The notes under the pieces: generated by a model
The model's database searches: none
Told to the model about the DNA's origin: nothing
The model's input: the letters and a program-made list of their open reading frames with translations, nothing else
Shown here: positions 1 through 4,894 of the stretch, one piece after another
Layout: each line of letters begins with the position of its first letter
How positions within the stretch are numbered: the first letter of the stretch is position 1
Origin: an uncultured delta proteobacterium
GTDB taxonomy: Bacteria; RBG-13-61-14; DRUE01
NCBI GenBank assembly: GCA_903930515.1
Contig: CAIYYW010000027.1
Span: forward strand, 1 to 6,138
Length of the DNA: 6,138 nucleotides
Direction of reading: 5' to 3'
Program-made: the position numbers and the translations under genes

Positions 1-106
1 GATACTGATCTTGAATATCCTGCATCATCGGGATCAGGAACGCCGGGTCCGCTCCCCAGTTCTTGATCACCTCATCCACAATTTTCAGGTTAACCTTGGC
101 CTGCAT
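1..106 (-). CDS. NuoE/HndA-like thioredoxin-fold [2Fe-2S] subunit, N-terminal fragment
   Basis: Only the first 35 codons are present; the gene continues past the left edge. The start ATG (106-104) has an AAGGAG Shine-Dalgarno 5 nt upstream that overlaps the TAA stop of the beta-subunit gene, leaving 9 nt between the two. The segment NWGADPAFLIPMMQDIQDQY matches the N-terminal helical region of the NuoE / 24-kDa / HndA family, where a typical sequence reads 'LIPILQEIQEEYGYLP'. Family members carry a [2Fe-2S] cluster on four cysteines, which would lie outside this window. They work with a NuoF-type flavoprotein in complex I, NAD-dependent or bifurcating [FeFe] hydrogenases and formate dehydrogenases. 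Placement at the end of the por operon suggests a link between ferredoxin and NAD(H) pools, but which complex it serves cannot be told here. Family assignment is fairly sure; the specific symbol is not. Confidence 0.8.
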   Translation of the reverse strand, partial: MQAKVNLKIVDEVIKNWGADPAFLIPMMQDIQDQY

Positions 107-115
107 CGTCACTCC

Positions 116-1048
116 TTATTTATTCACATTCTCGCATTTGGCCCGGAGCTTTTCGTAGTCCCGCGTGATCCGCTCCTGGATCCGGGCGACCGCTTCCGGG
201 GTTAAATGCCGGAACCGTCCCTGCCCCTTGAAGTAATCGGTGATGGGTTTGAGCTTGGGGGAATCAAAGGTGAGCTGGTATTTGCCGTCAATCACCTCAT
301 AAAGCGGGAACGCCGCAGTCTCCACCGCCAGCCTTCCGTAGCGGATGGCGTCTCCGCTCGGGATCCTCCATCCGGTGGGGCAGACGGACAGGCAATGGAC
401 ATAAGCCGGGCCTTTAACCAGTGCCGCCCGTTTTACCTTTTCATAAAGATCAATCGGATACGCGCTGCAGGCGGTGGCCACATAGGGAATCCCGTGCGCG
501 GCCATAATCTCGGGCATATTCTTCTTCCAGGTTTCCTGGCCGGCCTTCACCTTGCCGGCCGGGCTGGTGGTGGTGGACGCCCCAAAGGGAGTGGCCGAGC
601 TTCTCTGGATCCCGGTGTTCATATAGGCCTCGTTGTCGTAGCAGACGAAAATCATATCATGTCCGCGCTCCATCGCCCCGGAAAGCGCCTGGAGCCCGAT
701 GTCGGCCGTGCCCCCGTCTCCGGCCATTCCCGCGATGGTGATCTTCTTGTGCGGCAGCCGGCCTTTGCGCATCAAGGCCTTCAAGCCCGATTCCACTCCG
801 CTCGCGACCGCGGCCGCGTTTTCAAACGCGACATGGATCCAGGGGATCTGCCAGGCCGTGGTAGGGAGCGGGGAGGACACGATTTCCATACAGCCGGTGG
901 CCATGGCCACGATGGAATTCCTGCCCAGGGCCTTGCACACGATCCGGACCGCCAACGCCTCGGCGCATCCCTGGCAGGCGCGATGCCCGCTGGTGAACAG
1001 CTCTTCCTTCGGCAGCATTAAGGGCGCGTAAAGGTCCAGGTTTATCAT
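116..1048 (-). CDS. porB: Pyruvate:ferredoxin oxidoreductase, beta subunit
   Basis: A complete 310-residue protein, a normal length for the separate beta subunit. It binds thiamine diphosphate (TPP) and the proximal [4Fe-4S] cluster in the cytoplasmic enzyme that converts pyruvate, CoA and oxidised ferredoxin to acetyl-CoA, CO2 and reduced ferredoxin. Visible cluster ligands are C25 and C28 (CQGC), C53 (GCMEI, the usual 24-residue gap) and C223 in CPTGW. The TPP/Mg motif is GDGGTADIG from residue 110, followed by YDNEAYMNTG at 137-146, with N139 at the expected metal-ligand position. The start ATG overlaps the alpha-subunit stop in an ATGA arrangement, so translation is coupled. 2-oxoisovalerate (VOR) or 2-oxoglutarate (KOR) enzymes are close relatives, but the four-gene set with this beta type most resembles Por. 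Substrate specificity is inferred from family resemblance, not proven. Confidence 0.93.
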   Translation of the reverse strand: MINLDLYAPLMLPKEELFTSGHRACQGCAEALAVRIVCKALGRNSIVAMATGCMEIVSSPLPTTAWQIPWIHVAFENAAAVASGVESGLKALMRKGRLPHKKITIAGMAGDGGTADIGLQALSGAMERGHDMIFVCYDNEAYMNTGIQRSSATPFGASTTTSPAGKVKAGQETWKKNMPEIMAAHGIPYVATACSAYPIDLYEKVKRAALVKGPAYVHCLSVCPTGWRIPSGDAIRYGRLAVETAAFPLYEVIDGKYQLTFDSPKLKPITDYFKGQGRFRHLTPEAVARIQERITRDYEKLRAKCENVNK

Positions 1049-2232
1049 TCTCTCACCCCGTAAATTTCGTATTCATCTTCGGTTCCGTCTTTTATCTTGG
1101 TCTTCGCGTGTTGCACCATCTGATAAAAATCATCCGGCTGAACATCCCGGCCGGCCAGTCCGGCGATGAAGTTCACGATCCGGGGCCGCTTCTTCCCGGA
1201 ATAAAGCGCGCTTCTGATCTCGCTCGCGACCGGCCCGCCCGGCCCTCCGAAAACCATCGCCCGGTCAATCACGATCAGGTTCTCCGCGTTCTTCACCGCG
1301 TTCCGGAATTTTTCAAACGGGAACGGCCTCCAGAGCCGGAGCGACACCAATCCGATCTCTTCCCCGGTCTCGCGCATCTCGTCAATCGCCACCCGGGCGG
1401 TCTCGCTGAAACTGCCCATGGTCACCAGCAGGGTTTTGGCGTCTTCCGCCCGGTAGGTTTCCACCGCAGAATATTTACGGCCGCAAATTTTCTCCATCTC
1501 CTCCCAGGCCTTTTCTATCACCGGCATGGTCGCGATCAATGCCTGGTCCTGGGCCTTTTTGCATTCGGTGAAAATTTCCGGAGGCCCGAACGCGCCCATG
1601 GTGAGCGGATGCTCGGGATGGAGCCGGAATTTGGGCTGGAACGGGGGCAGGTATTTTTTCACCATCTCGTCTTCCCAGTATTCAATCGGCTCAATGGTAT
1701 GAGTGAGGATAAAGCCGTCCATATTGAGCATCACCGGATGGAGCGACTTTTCATCCTCGGCCACGCGGAAGCACCAGAAAATATGGTCATAGGATTCCTG
1801 GCCGTTCTCCACGAAAACCTGGATCCAGCCCGAGTCCCGGACCATCATCGCGTCCGAATGGTCATTCCAGATTGAGAGCGGCGAGCTGAGCGACCGGTTC
1901 GCGACCACCATCACGATCGGGAGTCTCATGGCAGAGACGCAATAAACGATCTCGGCCATCAGGGCCAGTCCCTGGGAGGCGGTGGAAGTAAAAGTCCGTG
2001 CCCCCGCGGCTACGGAACCGGCGCACACGCTCATCGCGGAATGTTCGCTCTCCACCGGCACGAATTCCGCGTCCAACTCCCCCTGAGCCACCAGCTCGGC
2101 CAGGTGCTCCACAATATGGGTCTGGGGTGTGATCGGGTATGCGGAGACCACATCAACATCGCATTGCTTGACCGCCTCCGACACGGCGATGCTGACCTCA
2201 ACCCCAATCTTTTTCCTTGACGGCTCCGTCAT
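1045..2232 (-). CDS. porA: Pyruvate:ferredoxin oxidoreductase, alpha subunit
   Basis: The protein is 395 residues from the chosen start. The frame stays open upstream to an ATG at 2301, but that extension runs inside the delta-subunit gene and lacks family-like sequence. The ATG at 2232 has GGAGGG upstream and forms a TAATG stop/start overlap with the delta gene, so it is preferred. This subunit carries the pyrimidine-binding and central 2-oxoacid oxidoreductase domains. Motifs seen are AYPITPQTH at 31-39 (substrate/TPP loop, YPITP signature), VESEHSAM at 60-67 (glutamates near the TPP aminopyrimidine), TSTASQGLAL at 82-91 and the C-terminal GLAGRDV at 358-364. With the beta subunit it forms the active site that decarboxylates pyruvate. 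The last four bases overlap the beta-subunit start. No frameshift or missing motif is seen. Confidence 0.94.
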   Translation of the reverse strand: MTEPSRKKIGVEVSIAVSEAVKQCDVDVVSAYPITPQTHIVEHLAELVAQGELDAEFVPVESEHSAMSVCAGSVAAGARTFTSTASQGLALMAEIVYCVSAMRLPIVMVVANRSLSSPLSIWNDHSDAMMVRDSGWIQVFVENGQESYDHIFWCFRVAEDEKSLHPVMLNMDGFILTHTIEPIEYWEDEMVKKYLPPFQPKFRLHPEHPLTMGAFGPPEIFTECKKAQDQALIATMPVIEKAWEEMEKICGRKYSAVETYRAEDAKTLLVTMGSFSETARVAIDEMRETGEEIGLVSLRLWRPFPFEKFRNAVKNAENLIVIDRAMVFGGPGGPVASEIRSALYSGKKRPRIVNFIAGLAGRDVQPDDFYQMVQHAKTKIKDGTEDEYEIYGVRE

Positions 2233-2522
2233 TATTTTCCCTCCAACATCGTGATCGCCTCGGTCGGACATTCGCGGCTGCAGATGCTGCATCCCTTGCA
2301 ATAATCAGGGTTCATCGTGAAATATTGGTCCGCTTTCTGGAACACCGCCATATCCGGGCAAAACACCCAGCACCTTCCGCACTTGATGCATTTCTTCTCG
2401 TCCCAGACCGGGTGCGTTGAGCGCCAGTCCCCGGTATGGTATTCGCGGGCGGTGCCCGGCTCCGGGATCACGAACCCGACCGTCAGTTCTTGCCATTTGA
2501 ATTGATCCGCAGGTTTGGTCAT
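2232..2522 (-). CDS. porD: Pyruvate:ferredoxin oxidoreductase, delta subunit (2x[4Fe-4S] ferredoxin)
   Basis: A 96-residue ferredoxin-like protein with two classical [4Fe-4S] motifs: C45-x2-C48-x2-C51-x3-C55 followed by P56, and C75-x2-C78-x2-C81-x3-C85 followed by P86. The first 40 residues (through WRSTHPVW) are the usual N-terminal extension of PorD rather than of free ferredoxins. It passes electrons from the TPP-proximal cluster on the beta subunit to external ferredoxin. The ATG follows the gamma-subunit TAA with no gap, and GGAGGAA inside the end of the gamma gene serves as ribosome binding site. The stop shares one base with the alpha-subunit start. Order and length match the known four-subunit enzymes of anaerobes such as Thermotoga and archaea. 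Confidence 0.94.
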   Translation of the reverse strand: MTKPADQFKWQELTVGFVIPEPGTAREYHTGDWRSTHPVWDEKKCIKCGRCWVFCPDMAVFQKADQYFTMNPDYCKGCSICSRECPTEAITMLEGK

Positions 2523-3071
2523 TTATTCCTCCAGCTTGAGTTCCTGGTAAGCACGCTTGCAGGCGTTTAAATTCATCTCCGCAACTTTACCGAACCTATC
2601 CTGGAAGGTTTCCTTCAAACTGTCCAGGCTCACCAGCCCCTTGACCTTGAGCAAGGCCCCCAGCATCGCGGTGTTGGTGATCGGGAGCTTGAGGATTTCA
2701 TGCGCGATCGTGCTCGCGTTAACCGTGGCCACCGCGCAGGAGAATTTATATTTCTTCTTCAGTTCCGCCGGCGTGAGTTCGGTATTGGCCACCAGGACCC
2801 CGCCCGGTTTCAACCCCTTGGTCGGGTCCAGAACCTCAAGAAGGCTCGGGTCCAGCACCACCACTAAATCCGGATTCTTGACCTGGAAACGGTGCTGGAT
2901 CTTATGGTCGGACACCCGGCAGAAAGCCAGCACCGGAGCCCCTCTCCGCTCCGGACCGAAGGACGGAAACGCCTGCGCCCATTTCCCCTCACCGACCGCG
3001 GAGCGCGCCAGCAGTTCCGCAGTGGTCACGGCGCCCTGTCCGCCTCTACCGTGAAACCTGATCTCAATCAT
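2523..3071 (-). CDS. porG: Pyruvate:ferredoxin oxidoreductase, gamma subunit
   Basis: First gene of the por operon, 182 residues, the usual gamma size. The 2-oxoacid:acceptor oxidoreductase gamma domain starts at residue 1 with [16 protein letters not shown] (GRGGQG signature at 8-13), then [10 protein letters not shown] at 37-46 and the helix [10 protein letters not shown] at 131-140, all diagnostic of PorG/VorC/KorC. In fused Por enzymes this domain takes part in CoA-binding and subunit contacts. The start ATG (3071-3069) has a purine-rich GGGGAGAAGGG immediately upstream, giving a GGAG core with short spacing. A good promoter lies about 65 nt upstream of the ATG. No alternative start fits the conserved N-terminus better. 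Confidence 0.93.
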
Positions 3072-3104
3072 CCCTTCTCCCCTTGCTTCTCTTTCAGGAT
3101 TTTA

Positions 3105-3117
3105 CCGGCCGGGCCGG
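3105..3117. repeat. GC palindrome in the por leader
   Basis: CCGGCC-G-GGCCGG is a perfect 6-bp palindrome around a single central base. It lies within the predicted porG leader, about 35 nt before the start codon. In RNA it could form only a small hairpin because the centre is too tight. It might be a DNA-binding site or simply GC-rich chance sequence. Confidence 0.25.
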
Positions 3118-3129
3118 AAGACCCGAAAA

Positions 3130-3148
3130 TATCATCCTAAAGATGATA
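3130..3148. promoter_or_regulatory. Operator-like dyad over the por -10 box and start site
   Basis: TATCATC (3130-3136) and GATGATA (3142-3148) form a perfect 7-bp inverted repeat with a 5-bp spacer. One arm contains the -10 hexamer and the other covers the first transcribed bases, which is where a repressor dimer would block RNA polymerase. It does not match the Rex consensus or another operator I can name. Part of the symmetry may be chance, since TATCAT is itself the -10. Confidence 0.4.
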
Positions 3149-3170
3149 GATTCTCTCAAGAAAATGTCAA
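3143..3170 (-). promoter_or_regulatory. Sigma70-like promoter of the por operon
   Basis: Read on the minus strand, TTGACA (3170-3165) is followed after 16 nt by TATCAT (3148-3143), a perfect -35 and a 5/6 match to the -10 consensus. The start site would fall near 3136, giving a leader of about 65 nt before porG. It points away from the hicA promoter; the two -35 boxes are 35 bp apart. Prediction from sequence only. Confidence 0.7.
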
Positions 3171-3205
3171 TTCCGGCGCAGGCGATCCCGGGAAAAGACG
3201 CGATC

Positions 3206-3234
3206 TTGCCATCAGAATCTTCGCAAGTTATAAT
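3206..3234 (+). promoter_or_regulatory. Sigma70-like promoter of hicAB
   Basis: TTGCCA (3206-3211; 5/6 to TTGACA), a 17-nt spacer and a perfect TATAAT (3229-3234). The start site is expected around 3240-3242. That falls about 32 nt upstream of the ATG at 3273 and at the beginning of the extended HicA-like reading frame. It is divergent from the por promoter. Confidence 0.7.
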
Positions 3235-3272
3235 TAAGTGTAAGCCCTGAACTTCGCGGAATTACCGGAAAG

Positions 3273-3464
3273 ATGGCAGTTGCGGCTTTTGAAAAAGCCG
3301 GGTTTATCGTCTTGCGCCAAAGAGGGAGTCATTGCTTGCTTTTCAAGAAAGGGGCGCCTTTGTTGGTGATTCCGGTTCATTCCAGGGATTTGAAAATCGG
3401 GCTTTTGAAAAAAGAGATAAAGAAATCCGGGCTGACTGAGGAGGAATTTAGAGCGCTTCTCTAA
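3273..3464 (+). CDS. hicA: HicA-family toxin (mRNA interferase)
   Basis: A 63-residue protein of the HicA/YcfA family, a small double-stranded-RNA-binding-fold toxin that cleaves mRNA and is neutralised by HicB. Key features from the ATG at 3273: FEKAGF at 6-11, RQRGSH at 15-20 with the catalytic-type histidine H20, a KKG turn, VIPVHSRDL at 32-40 and the C-terminal GLTEEEFRAL helix. The start is uncertain. Codons upstream (3243-3272) read SPELRGITGK in the same frame and match the N-terminus expected of the family ('LPRLTGKEVI...'). They contain no ATG, GTG or TTG before the TAA at 3231; an ATT at 3261 is the only rare candidate. The ATG at 3273 has a poor ribosome binding site (GGAAAG directly adjacent). 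The called protein therefore lacks about 10 N-terminal residues compared with typical HicA. The hicB gene follows after 10 nt. Confidence 0.85.
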   Translation: MAVAAFEKAGFIVLRQRGSHCLLFKKGAPLLVIPVHSRDLKIGLLKKEIKKSGLTEEEFRALL

Positions 3465-3474
3465 GGAGGAAACG

Positions 3475-3708
3475 ATGAAGATATTGGAATTTAGCGTGGT
3501 GATCCATAAAGCGGAGGAAGGCGGATACTGGCTGGAGGTTCCGGCCCTGGAGGGATGTTTTACCCAGGGAGAGACCATGGTGGAGGTCTTGGAAAACGCC
3601 AAGGAAGCCATTGCCCTTTATCTGGAAGGCTTGGCCCAAACCGGCAAGGAAATCCCCAAAGATGAGGATGTCAAGGTGGAGAAAGTGGAAGTGGCGGTGA
3701 ATGCCTGA
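3475..3708 (+). CDS. hicB: HicB-family antitoxin
   Basis: A 77-residue HicB. The signature run GGYWLEVPALEGCFTQGET (16-34) followed by a helix MVEVLENAKEAIALYLEGL (35-53) is the degraded RNase H-like fold that binds and blocks HicA. The start is clear: AAGGAGG lies 5 nt before the ATG and overlaps the hicA stop, so the antitoxin is likely translated more efficiently than the toxin. The protein ends shortly after the core domain with an acidic/basic tail. There is no room for the C-terminal ribbon-helix-helix or HTH DNA-binding domain found in longer HicB proteins. Autorepression of the operon by this protein is therefore not evident. It is probably co-transcribed with hicA from the promoter at 3206-3234. 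Confidence 0.9.
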   Translation: MKILEFSVVIHKAEEGGYWLEVPALEGCFTQGETMVEVLENAKEAIALYLEGLAQTGKEIPKDEDVKVEKVEVAVNA

Positions 3709-3743
3709 AGCTATGGGCAAACTGGTGAAACCAAACTATGCGA

Positions 3744-3757
3744 GCGCCTTCAGGCGC
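3744..3757. repeat. Small hairpin downstream of hicB
   Basis: GCGCC (3744-3748), loop TTCA, GGCGC (3753-3757): a perfect 5-bp GC stem 36 nt after the hicB stop. Only scattered Ts follow (GATTCCTTT), so it is at best a weak terminator for hicAB. A 9-bp direct repeat, ATGCGAGCG, flanks it at 3738-3746 and 3771-3779. Confidence 0.4.
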
Positions 3758-3776
3758 GATTCCTTTAAAAATGCGA

Positions 3777-3838
3777 GCGGGATTCTCCGCGAGTCCCGCG
3801 GAACGCGGGATCAGCCCGAATCCCGCGATTACGCGGGA
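3777..3838. repeat. Cluster of alternating inverted GC-rich arms (REP/MITE-like)
   Basis: Five short arms alternate in orientation: GCGGGA (3777-3782), TCCCGCG (3794-3800), CGCGGGA (3804-3810), TCCCGCG (3821-3827) and CGCGGGA (3832-3838). Adjacent arms are perfect inverted repeats separated by 3 to 11 nt. The strongest hairpins are 3794-3810 (loop GAA) and 3821-3838 (loop ATTA), and an alternative pairing joins 3804-3810 with 3821-3827. The pattern resembles dispersed extragenic palindromic elements. Whether it recurs elsewhere in the genome cannot be seen here. It is not CRISPR-like: there are no spacers of constant length. Confidence 0.7.
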
Positions 3839-3852
3839 CCCGAGAAAGCTAT

Positions 3853-3882
3853 TTGACAGGGTTTGGCAAAATGTGCTTAAAT
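3853..3882 (+). promoter_or_regulatory. Candidate promoter for the membrane-protein gene
   Basis: A perfect TTGACA (3853-3858), 18-nt spacer and TTAAAT (3877-3882; 4/6), preceded by TGC as an extended -10 would be. The predicted start near 3889 gives a leader of about 140 nt before the ATG at 4030. It lies just after the palindromic cluster. Confidence 0.5.
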
Positions 3883-3930
3883 AGTGTCCAAGAAACCGGG
3901 TGCGATACAAATAAAGCAAAAAGGGTTTAA

Positions 3931-3991
3931 TTTGCGAAAATATATTTGGCAATCGAAGCATCGCAAAGGCATTTGCTAATATTTGTTTTTT
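3931..3991 (+). other. Leader with competing weak hairpins and a T run
   Basis: TTTGCGA (3931-3937) can pair with TCGCAAA (3961-3967), 23 nt apart. The second arm overlaps GCAAA (3963-3967), which can pair instead with TTTGC (3972-3976) around a GGCA loop, and T6 follows at 3986-3991. The arrangement resembles an attenuator in outline, but the stems are short and AT-rich and the T run is 9 nt away, so it may be chance. Confidence 0.2.
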
Positions 3992-4029
3992 ATTGGAATT
4001 AGTTATTTCTTCGAAGTAAGGAGGCCAGG

Positions 4030-4752
4030 ATGAAAGCAACGGAATGGTTGGTTGATGATGACAGGCTAAGAGGTGCGGAAGTTTTTGTCACACTGTTAAC
4101 GGTGATTTCGGGGGGTATTTGGATATATAAGGATGGTTTCACCGGCGAAGTCATCGCTCAAGTCATGGCAACTCTTGGCACCGGCTTGATAGTTCTCATA
4201 ACCGTGCTAAAGAAATTGAGACAACAACAATTTAATGATTTCGTTTCCGCGGGAACCTTGGGTCTTCAAAAGCTGCAAAGAGAATATTCGGGCATCTTAA
4301 GCGGCCCCAAATATGCCAAAAGGAACCAACAAAATATCGATCCTGATGAAGACAAGGTTGATGAAAGAAAATACTTGTTTTTTCAAAAGGAAGGACAAGG
4401 ACGTGAGTCCCAATTTATGCCGCTAATCCCCTTTAAAAGAGCGGAAGTTTATATTTATATTGGTTATGATGCTTTAAGAATTGGGATAAACGCCACCTCT
4501 CCTGAAAAAGAAAGCATAGACAAAATGAAGGCAATGATTAAGAAAGCAATCATGGATCTGGCCGAAAATCGATACCCCGGACTTTATGAAGAAATCTCTT
4601 TTGAACAGACCAAGAAGCAATATGAAAATATTTGTGTGGCGCTTGACTTTAAGGATGACAAAATATCCTTTCGGCAGTTTGAGAAAATTGTCTATGCTAT
4701 AGGTAAGAGTGCGATTGAAACGCTCAAAAGGGGAGACCGAGTCGTTAACTAA
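4030..4752 (+). CDS. Unrecognised protein with two N-terminal membrane helices
   Basis: I do not recognise this 240-residue protein. The start is well supported by AAGGAGG 5 nt before the ATG. A short charged N-terminus (WLVDDDRLRG) is followed by two hydrophobic stretches, about residues 16-33 (VFVTLLTVISGGIWIY) and 40-60 (VIAQVMATLGTGLIVLITVL), joined by a tight KDGFTGE turn, a helical hairpin in the membrane. Residues 61-240 follow a basic KKLRQQQ segment and should lie in the cytoplasm by the positive-inside rule. A basic and acidic linker (about 93-113, KYAKRN...DPDEDKVDER) precedes a mixed alpha/beta region, with a strand-rich RAEVYIYIGYDALRIGI at 137-153 and helices at 158-180 and 213-234. 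No catalytic motif is evident. The gene stands alone on its strand, is AT-richer than the por operon, and converges with the nuclease-like gene. Membrane-anchored effector or signalling roles are possible but unproven. Confidence 0.8.
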   Translation: MKATEWLVDDDRLRGAEVFVTLLTVISGGIWIYKDGFTGEVIAQVMATLGTGLIVLITVLKKLRQQQFNDFVSAGTLGLQKLQREYSGILSGPKYAKRNQQNIDPDEDKVDERKYLFFQKEGQGRESQFMPLIPFKRAEVYIYIGYDALRIGINATSPEKESIDKMKAMIKKAIMDLAENRYPGLYEEISFEQTKKQYENICVALDFKDDKISFRQFEKIVYAIGKSAIETLKRGDRVVN

Positions 4753-4894
4753 GAATTTGGGCTTGGGGCAGACGGCCTCATGCAGCCGTGCGTAGTGGCT
4801 TACCAGGCTCCGCCAGTTAAAAATCACTGTCGGCGGGAAGATCAACACCACCAAAGCGCAGGAAGCTCGGACAGCATAATACCTTGCTTGCATT
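4753..4894. other. Convergent intergenic stretch, locally GC-rich
   Basis: A 142-nt gap between two converging genes. A weak stem, ACGGC (4772-4776) / GCCGT (4785-4789), has an 8-nt loop and no T run, so no clear terminator is visible for either side. GC is higher than in the flanks (by hand count, 32 of 60 bases at 4801-4860 against 21 of 60 at 4621-4680). It could be a remnant of something else. Confidence 0.35.

Larger units (their letters stand above)
3709..4029. other. Non-coding gap between hicB and the membrane-protein gene
   Basis: About 320 bases with no convincing gene. From left to right it holds a small hairpin, a cluster of alternating GC-rich inverted arms, a promoter, and an AT-rich leader with weak inverted repeats and a T6 run (3986-3991). 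An open frame of 51 codons (ATG at 3701, stop TGA 3854-3856) crosses the palindromes but has no family resemblance. The composition changes sharply at about 3850, from GC-rich to AT-rich. Confidence 0.6.

Noticed and set aside
206-1021. Plus-strand open frame of 271 codons opposite porB
   Set aside because: It is the mirror of a GC-rich gene with intact family motifs on the minus strand. It has no ribosome binding site or recognisable domain, and its residues are rich in Gly, Arg and His as antisense frames usually are.
1108-1875. Plus-strand open frame of 255 codons opposite porA
   Set aside because: Antisense shadow of the alpha-subunit gene; His, Arg and Pro-rich with no domain.
2233-2301. 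Upstream extension of porA to an earlier ATG
   Set aside because: It adds 23 residues with no family match inside the porD coding region. The ATG at 2232 has a GGAGGG ribosome binding site and a TAATG overlap.
3744-3767. Strong intrinsic terminator after hicB
   Set aside because: The stem is only 5 bp and the following bases (GATTCCTTTA) are not a continuous T run.
3777-3838. CRISPR array
   Set aside because: The repeated units are 6 to 7 bases, alternate in orientation, and have gaps of 3 to 11 bases. There are no constant-length spacers and no cas genes.
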